In this document: positions 8,188-15,771 of the stretch, piece by piece
Numbering within the stretch: the stretch's first letter is position 1
Layout: the number at the start of each line of letters is the position of its first letter
Source of the DNA: Acidovorax sp.
Lineage (GTDB): Bacteria; Pseudomonadota; Gammaproteobacteria; Burkholderiales; Burkholderiaceae_C
Reading direction: 5' to 3'
Assembly: GCF_021287135.1 (NCBI RefSeq)
Contig: NZ_JAJTBB010000004.1
Coordinates: 1-62,630, forward strand
DNA: 62,630 nucleotides
The notes under the pieces: generated by a model
Told to the model about the DNA's origin: nothing
The model's database searches: none
Seen by the model: the letters and a program-made list of their open reading frames with translations, nothing else
Translations under genes and position numbers: made by a program

Positions 8188-8670
8188 ATGTGCCCTACCC
8201 CTGTGCTGCTCCGAGAATTCTTGCCAGGCGATCAGGAGGCGTTTTGTTCGTTGCAGCAAGATCAAGACGTAGGTCAGTTCATGGATTGGCTGCCACGAAC
8301 GCGCGAGCAAGCGGAGGCTGCTTTCTTGGACGCGCTGGAGCAGCAACTTATGCCAATCAGACGCCGCTTCTTTTACGCTGTCGAAGTGGACTCCATCGTG
8401 GCCGGGAGCGTGGGGTTCACTTTGCTCAGCGGTGATAGCGCTGACTGTGGGTGGTTCTTTCGTAAAAATTTTTGGGGCAAGGGCATTGGCACGATGGCCG
8501 TTGCCTTATTGGTCGAAGATGCTTTCGCAAAAGGTATCTCTAAGCTGAAAGCATCTGCTAGAAGCCAAAACATCGGGTCTATAAGGGTTGCAGAGAAATG
8601 CGGCTTTCAGCGCCTCGGTGAGAAAAATGGTCGCGTATTTTTCGAGGCAATTAATAGCCCAAAAATGTGA
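8188..8670 (+). CDS. GNAT N-acetyltransferase, RimJ/RimL-like
   Basis: A 160-residue acetyltransferase of the RimJ/RimL group, which transfers acetyl from acetyl-CoA to an amino group. The acetyl-CoA loop is seen around FRKNFWGKGIGTMAVALL, followed by the NIGSIRVAEKCGF helix typical of the family. The substrate is unknown. I chose the ATG of MCPTPVLLREF; an in-frame TTG lies 15 bases upstream. The gene is visibly AT-richer and uses codons such as ttg, gat, caa and aaa that its neighbours avoid, so it was probably acquired recently. It is convergent with ureD. Confidence 0.8.
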   Translation: MCPTPVLLREFLPGDQEAFCSLQQDQDVGQFMDWLPRTREQAEAAFLDALEQQLMPIRRRFFYAVEVDSIVAGSVGFTLLSGDSADCGWFFRKNFWGKGIGTMAVALLVEDAFAKGISKLKASARSQNIGSIRVAEKCGFQRLGEKNGRVFFEAINSPKM

Positions 8671-8694
8671 CCTGCCATCGCACAGTCCGCCACC

Positions 8695-9534
8695 TTACAT
8701 CGCCCAAATCCTCGGCGCCTCCCCCTTCAACCCCCACAACACTTCCCGCCACGCCACCCGCACAGCCTTGAGCAGTTTCATCGCCGGCTCCACCTGGGGC
8801 GCCAGCACGCGCACCACCACCATGCGGTCGTTGGGGCTGGTAGCGCCTGCGGTGGCTTGGACCTGCGGGTGTTGGTCCATCACCGCACGCGCGGCGTCCA
8901 AGGCCGCGTCGCGGCGCGTGCGGTCCAGCGGGGTGCCTGCGGCAAAGAACATGCTGGCCATGCAGCGGTGGCCCGCCAAACCCAAGGGGCTGCTCATCAG
9001 CCGGTCATCGGCGGCGTCGATCACGCCGCGCTCCAGCCACAGGCCGGGCACTTCCAGGTGCTGGGTGAAGCGGCCTTGCTCAAACGGCTGGCCCGCGTGC
9101 GGCAGGCCCAGGGCGGTCACGTCCCAGGCCATGCATTCGGCGCCAGGGGCGAGGTTCAGCGTGAGGTGGTTTTCGGCGTGGCAGGCGCTGTAGCACAGGG
9201 CTTCCAGCGGCAGCCATTCCAGGCGTGCGCCTTCGGCCAGGGTGAGGTGGCTGCGCTGCAGTGCCAGCGGGCCGGTGGATCGGTAAAAGCGCGTGGCGCC
9301 GGGGGTGGTGACCAGGCCGTGGGCGCCAGGGCCGACGGTGGCGGTGATGTCCAGCGTGTCGCCGCCCACCAGGCCGCCGGGCGGGTGCACCAGCACGTTG
9401 TGGCAGATCGCGTCGCCCTCGGGGTACAGGCTTTGCAGGATGCGCAGCGGGCCGTTGTGCTCGTAGCGGGCCACCGTGCGGGCGTGGCGGGTGTCTGCCG
9501 TGTAGTCGAGCTGTAGGCGGGCGTGCCAAGGCAT
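8695..9534 (-). CDS. ureD: urease accessory protein UreD
   Basis: A 279-residue UreD, the scaffold that binds apo-urease and helps UreF/UreG/UreE insert nickel. Recognised by HPPGGLVGGD, the TTPGATRFYRS motif and the C-terminal VRVLAP/WR stretch. Length is normal. In related genomes ureD opens the ureDABCEFG operon; here no structural urease gene follows (the next gene downstream is the convergent GNAT gene), so this copy stands alone. A family-1 repeat and a palindrome cluster occupy its upstream side. Confidence 0.88.
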   Translation of the reverse strand: MPWHARLQLDYTADTRHARTVARYEHNGPLRILQSLYPEGDAICHNVLVHPPGGLVGGDTLDITATVGPGAHGLVTTPGATRFYRSTGPLALQRSHLTLAEGARLEWLPLEALCYSACHAENHLTLNLAPGAECMAWDVTALGLPHAGQPFEQGRFTQHLEVPGLWLERGVIDAADDRLMSSPLGLAGHRCMASMFFAAGTPLDRTRRDAALDAARAVMDQHPQVQATAGATSPNDRMVVVRVLAPQVEPAMKLLKAVRVAWREVLWGLKGEAPRIWAM

Positions 9535-9547
9535 GGGCGGGCGTGGT

Positions 9548-9604
9548 GCTATTAAATGAGTAGCTGATTATGCCCTGTGGGTGGGCGCAAGGGGTGTTTT
9601 TGAC
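9548..9604 (+). repeat. dispersed repeat family 1, copy C (diverged)
   Basis: GCTATTAAATGAGTAGCTGA followed by a decayed hairpin and GGGGTGTTTTTGACC. It is the most diverged copy and lies 14 bases upstream of the ureD start codon, on the opposite strand. Confidence 0.55.
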
Positions 9605-9639
9605 CAGACGTTTGCGCTAGGCGGGATCGGTTTGCAGCT

Positions 9640-9733
9640 CCCTCTCCCCTTGTGGGAGAGGGCGGGGGGAGAGGGGGGCGCTGCGTGGGGCCGCTGCCCC
9701 CTCTCCCCGGCCCTCTCCCGCGAGGGGAGAGGG
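9640..9733. repeat. cluster of three palindromes
   Basis: Three nested hairpins of one sequence type: CCCTCTCCCC/GGGAGAGGG (9640-9662), a 12-bp GGGGAGAGGGGG/CCCCCTCTCCCC stem (9667-9708) and CCCTCTCCC/GGGGAGAGGG (9711-9733). The alternating orientation resembles a BIME-type repeat cluster between ureD and the FAD dehydrogenase gene. It could also stop transcription. Confidence 0.7.
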
Positions 9734-9772
9734 AGAGATACCGGGGGCGCGTGGAGATGTCGCTGTAATGCG

Positions 9773-11164
9773 TCAGGCGGTCTGGAGCGCAGGGGCAGGG
9801 GCTGCAGCCTGGGGCTCGGCCGCATACCAGCTGCGCAGCTTGCCGGGGTTGAGCAGGCCTTGCGGGTCGAAGCGGCGTTTCATGCCCACCACGGCCGGGT
9901 CCAGGTGGTTTTGCTTGCCGTCTTCCACGATGTAGACGTGCGGGTTGTTGATCTGCACGCCGTGGTCGCGGTAGATCTGCATGATCTGGTTCAGGCGCTC
10001 CTCGGTGGTGTAGCGGATGATCTGCAGCCCGCTGCAGTTGAAGGCGCCTTCCTTGGTGCGCAGGAACTCCAGGTGCATCATCACCTCGCCCTTGAGGGCC
10101 GCCTCCAGCGCGCGCACCTGCTTCAGGCGGTGCTGGGGGTTGAAGCCGCTCTGGATGTAGGTGAGGTTCTTGTCCACCTTCAGGGCGTGCAGGGTGGTGT
10201 GGTTCCAGGTGTACTCCAGCAGCGTCTTGTGGCTGCTGGCCACTTCCTCGGCGGTCTTGCGGTAGGTGACCTGGCCGCCATGCTGCGCCACCATGTCGCG
10301 CAGGCCGGCCTCGGAGTGCGGGGCCACCAGCATCAGCACCGCGTGCTGGTTGGCGGGCAGGTGCTCGGCCAGGCTGGTGAAGTACTGCGGGATGGGCGCT
10401 GCCAGAAAGCACACCTCTTTTTTCTCCAGCCCGGGCGCACTGCCGAAGCGGTCGGCAAATTCCAGCGCGGCGTCAAACTGCGCGAAGGTGGCGATGCACT
10501 CGGTCCAGGCCACCGCGGGCGTCAGCGCCACTTCCAGCTCCAGCACGATGCCGTTGGTGCCGTAGGTGTGGTGCAACTGCATGGCCTCGGGGCCGCGCAG
10601 TTCGATGACTTGCGGCTCGGGTTCCACGGTCATCGCGCGCACGGCCAGCACGTTGCCGGGCGCAGCCAGCGGGCCGTGGTTGATGGACCCTGCACCGCCA
10701 AAGCCGCCGCCAAACAGCCCCCCCAGCGTGGCGCTGCGGTAGGTGCTGGGCAGCCAGCGCAACTCCTGGCCGTGGAGGCGCGCCTGGGTGTCGAAGTCTG
10801 CGAGCCGGATGCCGGCCTGCGCGCGGCCCACGCCGCCCCGTACCCAGCCGAACGCGTTGTAGCCCGACAGGTCCAGGATCACGCCGCCCTGCAGCGGCGT
10901 GCTCTGGCCATAGTTGCCGGTGCCGCTGCCGCGCACGGTGAGCGGGATGCCCGCCGTGGCGCACGCGGCCACCACTTGGCGGATTTCGTCTTCCGTGCGC
11001 GGCCGCACGGCAAGGTCGCCGCGCTTGCCGGCCAGTTCGCGCTTGAGCACGGGGCTGAACCAGGCAAAGTCTTGCGAGAGGCGGCCCACGCGCAGCGGGT
11101 CGGCAATCCAGTCGAGGTCGGGCAGCAGGTCGGGCAGTTGCTGGGCGGTGGTCGCGGTGGTCAT
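9773..11164 (-). CDS. FAD-linked oxidase/dehydrogenase (FAD_binding_4)
   Basis: A 463-residue flavoprotein of the PCMH/vanillyl-alcohol-oxidase superfamily. The FAD-binding stretch includes VRPRTEDEIRQVV, RGSGTGNYGQSTP and GGLFGGGFGGAGS, and the C-terminus has FDPQGLLNPGK, typical of D-lactate/glycolate-dehydrogenase-like members. The start is fixed by a good ribosome site (CAGGAGAT, 9 bases before the ATG). It is the last gene of the RutR-like operon, about 100 bp after the ABC permease gene. It would oxidise a carbon-oxygen or carbon-nitrogen bond of the operon's unknown substrate. Confidence 0.8.
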   Translation of the reverse strand: MTTATTAQQLPDLLPDLDWIADPLRVGRLSQDFAWFSPVLKRELAGKRGDLAVRPRTEDEIRQVVAACATAGIPLTVRGSGTGNYGQSTPLQGGVILDLSGYNAFGWVRGGVGRAQAGIRLADFDTQARLHGQELRWLPSTYRSATLGGLFGGGFGGAGSINHGPLAAPGNVLAVRAMTVEPEPQVIELRGPEAMQLHHTYGTNGIVLELEVALTPAVAWTECIATFAQFDAALEFADRFGSAPGLEKKEVCFLAAPIPQYFTSLAEHLPANQHAVLMLVAPHSEAGLRDMVAQHGGQVTYRKTAEEVASSHKTLLEYTWNHTTLHALKVDKNLTYIQSGFNPQHRLKQVRALEAALKGEVMMHLEFLRTKEGAFNCSGLQIIRYTTEERLNQIMQIYRDHGVQINNPHVYIVEDGKQNHLDPAVVGMKRRFDPQGLLNPGKLRSWYAAEPQAAAPAPALQTA

Positions 11165-11265
11165 GTGGGTATCTCCTGGGGGCTGATGAAGGCCGTTGGG
11201 CAAAAAGGGGTCCTGCACCGCGCCAACCGAGGGCCGCGCGCGGTGGGGTGCGGGGCGTGGTGGGC

Positions 11266-12171
11266 TCAGTCCTGCGAGTTCTCGGAGGCGTGCCAGCCGC
11301 CCAGCGCCAGGCGTGTGAGCCACGCCATCAGCACGAAGAGCGCGACGCCCGTGAGCGAGATCAGCAGCAGCGCGGCGAACATGCGCGGGATGTTGAGCTG
11401 AAAGCCCGCCTGCAGGATCTGGTAGGCCAGCCCGGCCCCCTGGCCGCCCGTGCCCGCCACGAACTCCGCCACCACCGCGCCGATGAGCGCCAGGCCGCTG
11501 GAGATGCGCAGGCCGCCAAAGAAGTAGGGCAGCGCGCTGGGGATGCGCAGGCGCACCAGGGTCTGCAGCCGCGTGGCCCGGTTGAGCCGGAAGTAGCTTT
11601 GCAGATCAGGCTCCACGCTGCGCAGGCCCAGCGTGGTGTTGCTGATGATGGGGAACAGCGCCACCAGCGCGGCGCAGATCACCATGGAGGCCGTCGGGTC
11701 CTTCACCCAGATGATGATGAGCGGCGCCACGGCCACGATGGGGGTGACCTGCAGCAGCACCGCGTAGGGGAAGAGTGCGGTCTCGATGCGCTTGCTCTGC
11801 ACGAATAGGAACGAGATCAGCACCCCCGCCACCGTGGCTGCCGCAAAGGCCAGTACCGTGATCTTGACGGTGACCCACAGCGATCCGCCCAGCGCGGCCC
11901 AGTCGGTGAACAGCGTCTTCACCATCAGCAGGGGCGAGGGCACCAGGTAGGGCGGCAGCTCCATCGCCGTGACCAGGCCTTGCCACAGGGCCAACAGCAC
12001 CAGGCCCACGAGCACGGGGTACACCACCCGCTGCACGTGGGGCCGGGCCAGCAAGGGCGGGCGCTTCGGCGCGGCCTTGGCGGCGGGCCTGACGGTGGCC
12101 GACGGCACCGGCGCTGTGCGGGCCGGGGCTGCGGGGGGCGCCATGGGCGCGGAGGGAAACGGGGTGCTCAT
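11266..12171 (-). CDS. ABC transporter permease, SsuC/TauC/NMT1-associated type
   Basis: A 301-residue inner-membrane permease with about six helices after a Pro/Ala-rich N-terminal tail of some 45 residues. The EAA-loop region reads LRIPSALPYFFGGLRISSGLALIG, typical of the nitrate/sulfonate/thiamine-precursor permeases. Its ATG overlaps the stop codon of the ATPase gene (ATGA), indicating translational coupling. It works with the ATPase and binding protein encoded just upstream. The substrate is unknown. Confidence 0.85.
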   Translation of the reverse strand: MSTPFPSAPMAPPAAPARTAPVPSATVRPAAKAAPKRPPLLARPHVQRVVYPVLVGLVLLALWQGLVTAMELPPYLVPSPLLMVKTLFTDWAALGGSLWVTVKITVLAFAAATVAGVLISFLFVQSKRIETALFPYAVLLQVTPIVAVAPLIIIWVKDPTASMVICAALVALFPIISNTTLGLRSVEPDLQSYFRLNRATRLQTLVRLRIPSALPYFFGGLRISSGLALIGAVVAEFVAGTGGQGAGLAYQILQAGFQLNIPRMFAALLLISLTGVALFVLMAWLTRLALGGWHASENSQD

Positions 12172-13007
12172 GCCACGGCCTCCTCGGTGTCCACGCTGGC
12201 GCGCAGCAGGCTGTCCTGCAGCAGCTTGGCGTAGCGGCTGAATTCGGACGACACCATGAAGTCGGCCGTGCGGGGGTAGGGGGCGTCGATGCGGAACTCC
12301 TCGACCACGCGGCCGGGGCGTGCCGCCATCATGACCACGCGGCTGGAGAGGAACACCGCCTCGTGGATCGAATGGGTCACAAAGATCACGGTGAGCTTTT
12401 TCTTGCGCCATAGATCGAGCAGGTCGGCGTCGAGCTTGTGGCGCGTGATTTCATCCAGCGCGCCAAACGGCTCGTCCATCAGCAGCAGGTCGGGCTGGGT
12501 GACCAGGCCGCGCGCAATCGACACGCGCATCTGCATGCCGCCCGACAGTGCGCGCGGCAGGGCGTTGGCGAATTTCGCCAAGCCCACCAGTGCCAATGCC
12601 TCGGTCACGCGGGCATCGGCCTCCTGGCGGGGCACACCCGCCAGATCCAGCGGCAGCCGCACATTGGTCTGCACGCTGGCCCAGGGCATGAGCGTGGGCG
12701 ACTGGAAGACAAACGCCATCTTCTTGCCACTTTCGTCCAGCTGCGCCACGGGCTTGCGCCACAGGTGCAGGCGGCCATCCGTGGGTTCCAGCAGCCCCGC
12801 CACCATCTTCAGCAGCGTGCTCTTGCCGCAGCCCGACGGGCCCAGCAGCGTGACGAACTCGCCTTCCTCGATGGTCAGGTCCACCGGCAGCAGGGCCTGG
12901 GTGCCATTGGGGTAGGTCTTTTCCGCCGACAGCACCTCCACGGCGGGCGTGGTAAAGGCCTTTGCGCCGGCGTGCGCCAGTGGCGGGGAATCGGGAGAGG
13001 AGGTCAT
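12168..13007 (-). CDS. ABC transporter ATP-binding protein, SsuB/TauB type
   Basis: A 279-residue ATPase: Walker A GPSGCGKST, Q-loop VFQSPTLMPW, signature LSGGMQMRV, Walker B LLLMDEPFGALD, switch His in FVTHSIHEAVFLSSR. The SGGMQ signature and DEITRHKLD region match the nitrate/taurine/thiamine-precursor subfamily. It couples ATP hydrolysis to import by the adjacent permease. It lies about 190 bp after the binding-protein gene, with a REP-like sequence in the gap. Confidence 0.88.
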   Translation of the reverse strand: MTSSPDSPPLAHAGAKAFTTPAVEVLSAEKTYPNGTQALLPVDLTIEEGEFVTLLGPSGCGKSTLLKMVAGLLEPTDGRLHLWRKPVAQLDESGKKMAFVFQSPTLMPWASVQTNVRLPLDLAGVPRQEADARVTEALALVGLAKFANALPRALSGGMQMRVSIARGLVTQPDLLLMDEPFGALDEITRHKLDADLLDLWRKKKLTVIFVTHSIHEAVFLSSRVVMMAARPGRVVEEFRIDAPYPRTADFMVSSEFSRYAKLLQDSLLRASVDTEEAVA

Positions 13008-13101
13008 GGTCGCCTTTCGATGGATGCGGCCGCGGGGGCGGCGGCTGTGTCAGGGCTGGGGTGGCAGCGGGAGCGCGGGTGATCCACCGGGTTTCACCTC
13101 A

Positions 13102-13170
13102 CCCACCGTTCGGGCCGGGCCTGCCTGCGCCTTGCGCGGCGCTTCGACAGGCTCAGCGTGAACGGTTGGA
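13102..13170. repeat. REP-like inverted pair, copy 2
   Basis: CCACCGTTCGGGC... on the left and CTTCGACAGGCTCAGCGTGA followed by ACGGTTGG on the right form an imperfect inverted repeat between the binding-protein and ATPase genes. The right arm matches the single arm at 217-246. In this position it may lower downstream expression relative to the binding protein. Confidence 0.6.
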
Positions 13171-13195
13171 GGTGGAGGGAAGCCCGTGAATCGCA

Positions 13196-14191
13196 TCAGG
13201 GAAGAACCTTGAGGTCCTTCACGAAAGCGGTGGTGTAGGTCTCTGCCAGCTTCACCTTGGCCGGATCGATCAGCTTGGCGCTGGCCAGGAAGTCGTAGCT
13301 GGCCTTGGCGCGGGCGTCGGTGATGATGCCGATGCCCAGGGTGGCTGCGTCACCGCCGGTGGCCATGCCCATCTCCTTGAGCTTGGCCACGCTGTAGGCG
13401 AGTTGCTCGTCGGTCATGTTGGGGTTGTCCTTCTTGATGAGGGCATTGGCGGGGGCGGGGTCGGCCAGATAGCTCTTCCAGCCTTCCATCGAGGCCTTCA
13501 CGAACGCGGCCACGGCAGCGCTGCGCTCCTTCACCGTCTTGTCCATGCAGGAGATGGTGGTGGCGTAGGCGGGGTAGCCATGGTCGCTGAACATGAGGGT
13601 GTTGGCCTTCACCCCCGCCTTGGCAATGGCAAACGGCTCGGAGGTGAGGTAGCCCTGCTGGGCGGAATTCTTGTCCGCCACGAAAGGCTGGATGTTGAAG
13701 GTGTAGGGCCGCGTCTGCGCGTCGGTGAAGCCGTACTTGGCCTTCAGCCACGGCCAGTAGCCGCGCTGCGCGGACGAGGCGATCAGGATCGTCTTGCCCT
13801 TGAGCTCCTCGAAGCGCGTCACGTCCTCGTGGGCGATCAGCACCTGCGGGTCTTTCTGGAACACGGCGGCCACGTTGACCACGGGCACGCCGCCCTCGCG
13901 CATCTGGATCATCTGCAGGTCGCTGGAGCCCATCACGCATTCGGCCTGGCCGGCCGCCATCATCTGCACGATGTTGACCTGCGGGCCGCCCATCTTGATG
14001 GTCACGTCCAGCCCGTGCTTCTTGTACAAGCCTGTGGCCACCGCCTGGTAGAAGCCGCCGTGCTCGGCCTGGGCATACCAGTTGGTCATGTAGGTGAACT
14101 TTTCCTGCGCCTGCGTGGTGCCGACAGCACCAAGGGCGAGCAGTGCGGCGGCACCAGTTTTGACAAGACGGGAGGCGGTTTTCGGGGTCAT
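13196..14191 (-). CDS. ABC transporter substrate-binding protein, NMT1/THI5-like
   Basis: A 331-residue periplasmic protein. The Sec signal peptide ends around TTQAQA before EKF. The mature part opens with TYMTNWYAQAEHGGFYQAVATGLYKKHGLDV, the hallmark of NMT1/THI5-like binding proteins. Such proteins bind pyrimidine-like, nitrate or sulfonate ligands; no thiamine gene is nearby, so I infer an N-heterocycle. One of three NMT1-type binding proteins in the window, each of different sequence. Confidence 0.87.
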   Translation of the reverse strand: MTPKTASRLVKTGAAALLALGAVGTTQAQEKFTYMTNWYAQAEHGGFYQAVATGLYKKHGLDVTIKMGGPQVNIVQMMAAGQAECVMGSSDLQMIQMREGGVPVVNVAAVFQKDPQVLIAHEDVTRFEELKGKTILIASSAQRGYWPWLKAKYGFTDAQTRPYTFNIQPFVADKNSAQQGYLTSEPFAIAKAGVKANTLMFSDHGYPAYATTISCMDKTVKERSAAVAAFVKASMEGWKSYLADPAPANALIKKDNPNMTDEQLAYSVAKLKEMGMATGGDAATLGIGIITDARAKASYDFLASAKLIDPAKVKLAETYTTAFVKDLKVLP

Positions 14192-14264
14192 GGCAGGCTC
14201 CGTGAGGTGGTAGAGGAAAACGACGGGACGGGACAAGGGGAATGCGGCTGCGCGTTCGCAGGTT

Positions 14265-15128
14265 TCAGGCCAGTGCGCTGGAGCGCTCCACATGGCCGGT
14301 GTGCTGGGCGCGGCCCCAGGTGGGCTCGGCGCGCGGGGCCCACTGCAGGCGGTGCAGCTCGGTGATGGCGGCGGCCCAGCTCACGGCCAGCGAATCCAGG
14401 ATGGCGTAGCCCTGCTCGGCGGTGGCGGGCAAGGGGTCGCCGATGATTCCGCTGGGGCCGAAGTCCCGGGCACTCCAGGCGCAGGCGGGGCGGCCGTCGG
14501 GCGAGAGCAGGGGCGATTCAAAAACGGGCGGGTAGTTGACCACCGCACGCTCCATGTGCACGGTGTCGGGGGCCAGCGCCAGCATCAGCGCGGTCTCGGC
14601 ATGGCCGGCATGCATGGCCAGCTTCTTTTCGGTGTCGGACAGGTATTTGCCCGCCACATGCGGCACGCGCCAGGTGAAGCTGGGCACCACGATGAAGTCG
14701 CCATGGCGCAGGCGCAGCTCGCGGGCGCACATCTCCATCACCTGCGGCTGGCCGCCGTGGCCGTTGACGAACAGCAGCTTGCGAAAGCCCGCGCGGTAGA
14801 CCGACTCGCCCACCTCGTTCATGGTGGCCAGCAGGGTCTCGCCACTGAGCGTGACGGTGCCCGGAAAGTGCAGGTGCTCCTCGGACTTGCCGTAGGTGAT
14901 GGGCGCCATGGCAAACGCGGGCACGTCGGCCGGCAGGCGGGCCAGCGCGTGGCCCACCACGCCGGCGCTGATCACGGTGTCCACCGCGCAGGGCAAGTGC
15001 GGGCCGTGCTGCTCGGTGGCGCCGGTGGGCAGCACGATGACGGTGTTGGCCTTGTCCGGCAGGTCGGCAATCTCTGTCCAGCTCAGGTAGGGCAGGTAGC
15101 GGTGGGGCGGGGTGTAGCCGTGCAGCAT
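14265..15128 (-). CDS. creatininase-family amidohydrolase
   Basis: A 287-residue member of the creatininase/MftE/ArfB family. The metal site is visible: GATEQHGPHLP gives Glu39 and His41, Asp50 follows, then NGHGGQP, and HAGHAETALM supplies the last Glu. These enzymes open cyclic amides (creatinine) or remove formyl groups from pyrimidine intermediates. Creatine catabolism genes are absent, so creatinine itself is unlikely. The gene lies between the Rid-family gene and the binding-protein gene in the RutR-like operon. Confidence 0.83.
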   Translation of the reverse strand: MLHGYTPPHRYLPYLSWTEIADLPDKANTVIVLPTGATEQHGPHLPCAVDTVISAGVVGHALARLPADVPAFAMAPITYGKSEEHLHFPGTVTLSGETLLATMNEVGESVYRAGFRKLLFVNGHGGQPQVMEMCARELRLRHGDFIVVPSFTWRVPHVAGKYLSDTEKKLAMHAGHAETALMLALAPDTVHMERAVVNYPPVFESPLLSPDGRPACAWSARDFGPSGIIGDPLPATAEQGYAILDSLAVSWAAAITELHRLQWAPRAEPTWGRAQHTGHVERSSALA

Positions 15129-15230
15129 GGGTGGTTCTTTCTTGGTGGGCGCGGACGGAGCTTGCCGGTTGGAGGTATGGGCAGTCAGCAGGTCTTTGCT
15201 ATGGGCGATGTCGTGGTGGTCAGGGCCGCC

Positions 15231-15300
15231 GTGCAAGGGCCGCCCCGCCGCACGGGCGGAGTCCCCCTTTGGGGGGAAGGCGCGAAGCGACTCAGGGGGG
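15231..15300 (+). repeat. dispersed repeat family 3, copy 1
   Basis: GCAAGGGCCGCCCCGCCGC, a short CCCCC/GGGGG hairpin, then GGAAGGCGCGAAGCGACTCA and GGGG. The other copy is at 41311-41408. The TCA of this copy is read on the minus strand as the TGA stop codon of the Rid-family gene. Confidence 0.7.
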
Positions 15301-15771
15301 ACTTCCTCTCACTGGCAGGTAGGCCGTGGCCTCCACCTCGATGAGGATGTCCGGGGTGGGCAGCATGCCGCTCACTTCCACCACGGTGGAGGCTGGCGGT
15401 TCGCCTGGAAAGAACAGCCGGCGCACGCGGCTGTACTGCGGAAAGTGGTCCAGGTGCTTGAAGTACTGCACCAGCTTGAACACGTCGGACATCTGGCCGC
15501 CCGCGGCCTCGACGGTCTGGCGGATGCGGTCGAGCACGTACCAGCTCTGCGCGAGGATCGGGCCTTCCTTGATGTCGCTGCTGAACTCGCCGGTGCGCCC
15601 GATCAGCGCGGCGGCCTCAGGGGGGATGTCGTCGTAGCCGCGCACGATGCGGCTGGCCGCAGGGTCCACGGCGATGATGCCGCTCAGGTAGATGAAGTCG
15701 CCAGCGCGGCGCCAGGCGGCGTAGCGGGCCAACGGTTGGGCGATGCCGGGGGCGGCAGCGGTGGGGTTCAT
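15292..15771 (-). CDS. Rid-family (YjgF/YER057c/UK114) protein
   Basis: A 159-residue Rid-fold protein. Family markers are ARYAAWRRAGDFIYLSGI, a conserved trimer-core stretch, and the C-terminal IEVEATAYLP. In imine-deaminating RidA the loop before the VEV strand reads PARS with a catalytic Arg; here it reads PAST, so that Arg is missing. This places it with Rid subgroups of unknown activity or with roles in ring-cleavage pathways. The ATG overlaps the stop codon of the amidohydrolase gene (ATGA). RutC, the Rid protein of the uracil pathway, is a functional parallel. Confidence 0.82.
   Translation of the reverse strand: MNPTAAAPGIAQPLARYAAWRRAGDFIYLSGIIAVDPAASRIVRGYDDIPPEAAALIGRTGEFSSDIKEGPILAQSWYVLDRIRQTVEAAGGQMSDVFKLVQYFKHLDHFPQYSRVRRLFFPGEPPASTVVEVSGMLPTPDILIEVEATAYLPVRGSPP

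Noticed and set aside
13196-14191. Thiamine-precursor transport for the NMT1-type systems
   Set aside because: The family name suggests thiamine precursors, but there is no thiamine gene in the window and each system is embedded in nucleobase-type genes.
14265-15128. True creatininase for creatinine catabolism
   Set aside because: The metal site fits, but creatinase and sarcosine oxidase genes are absent and the neighbours are ring deaminase and Rid-type genes, so only a family-level name is given.
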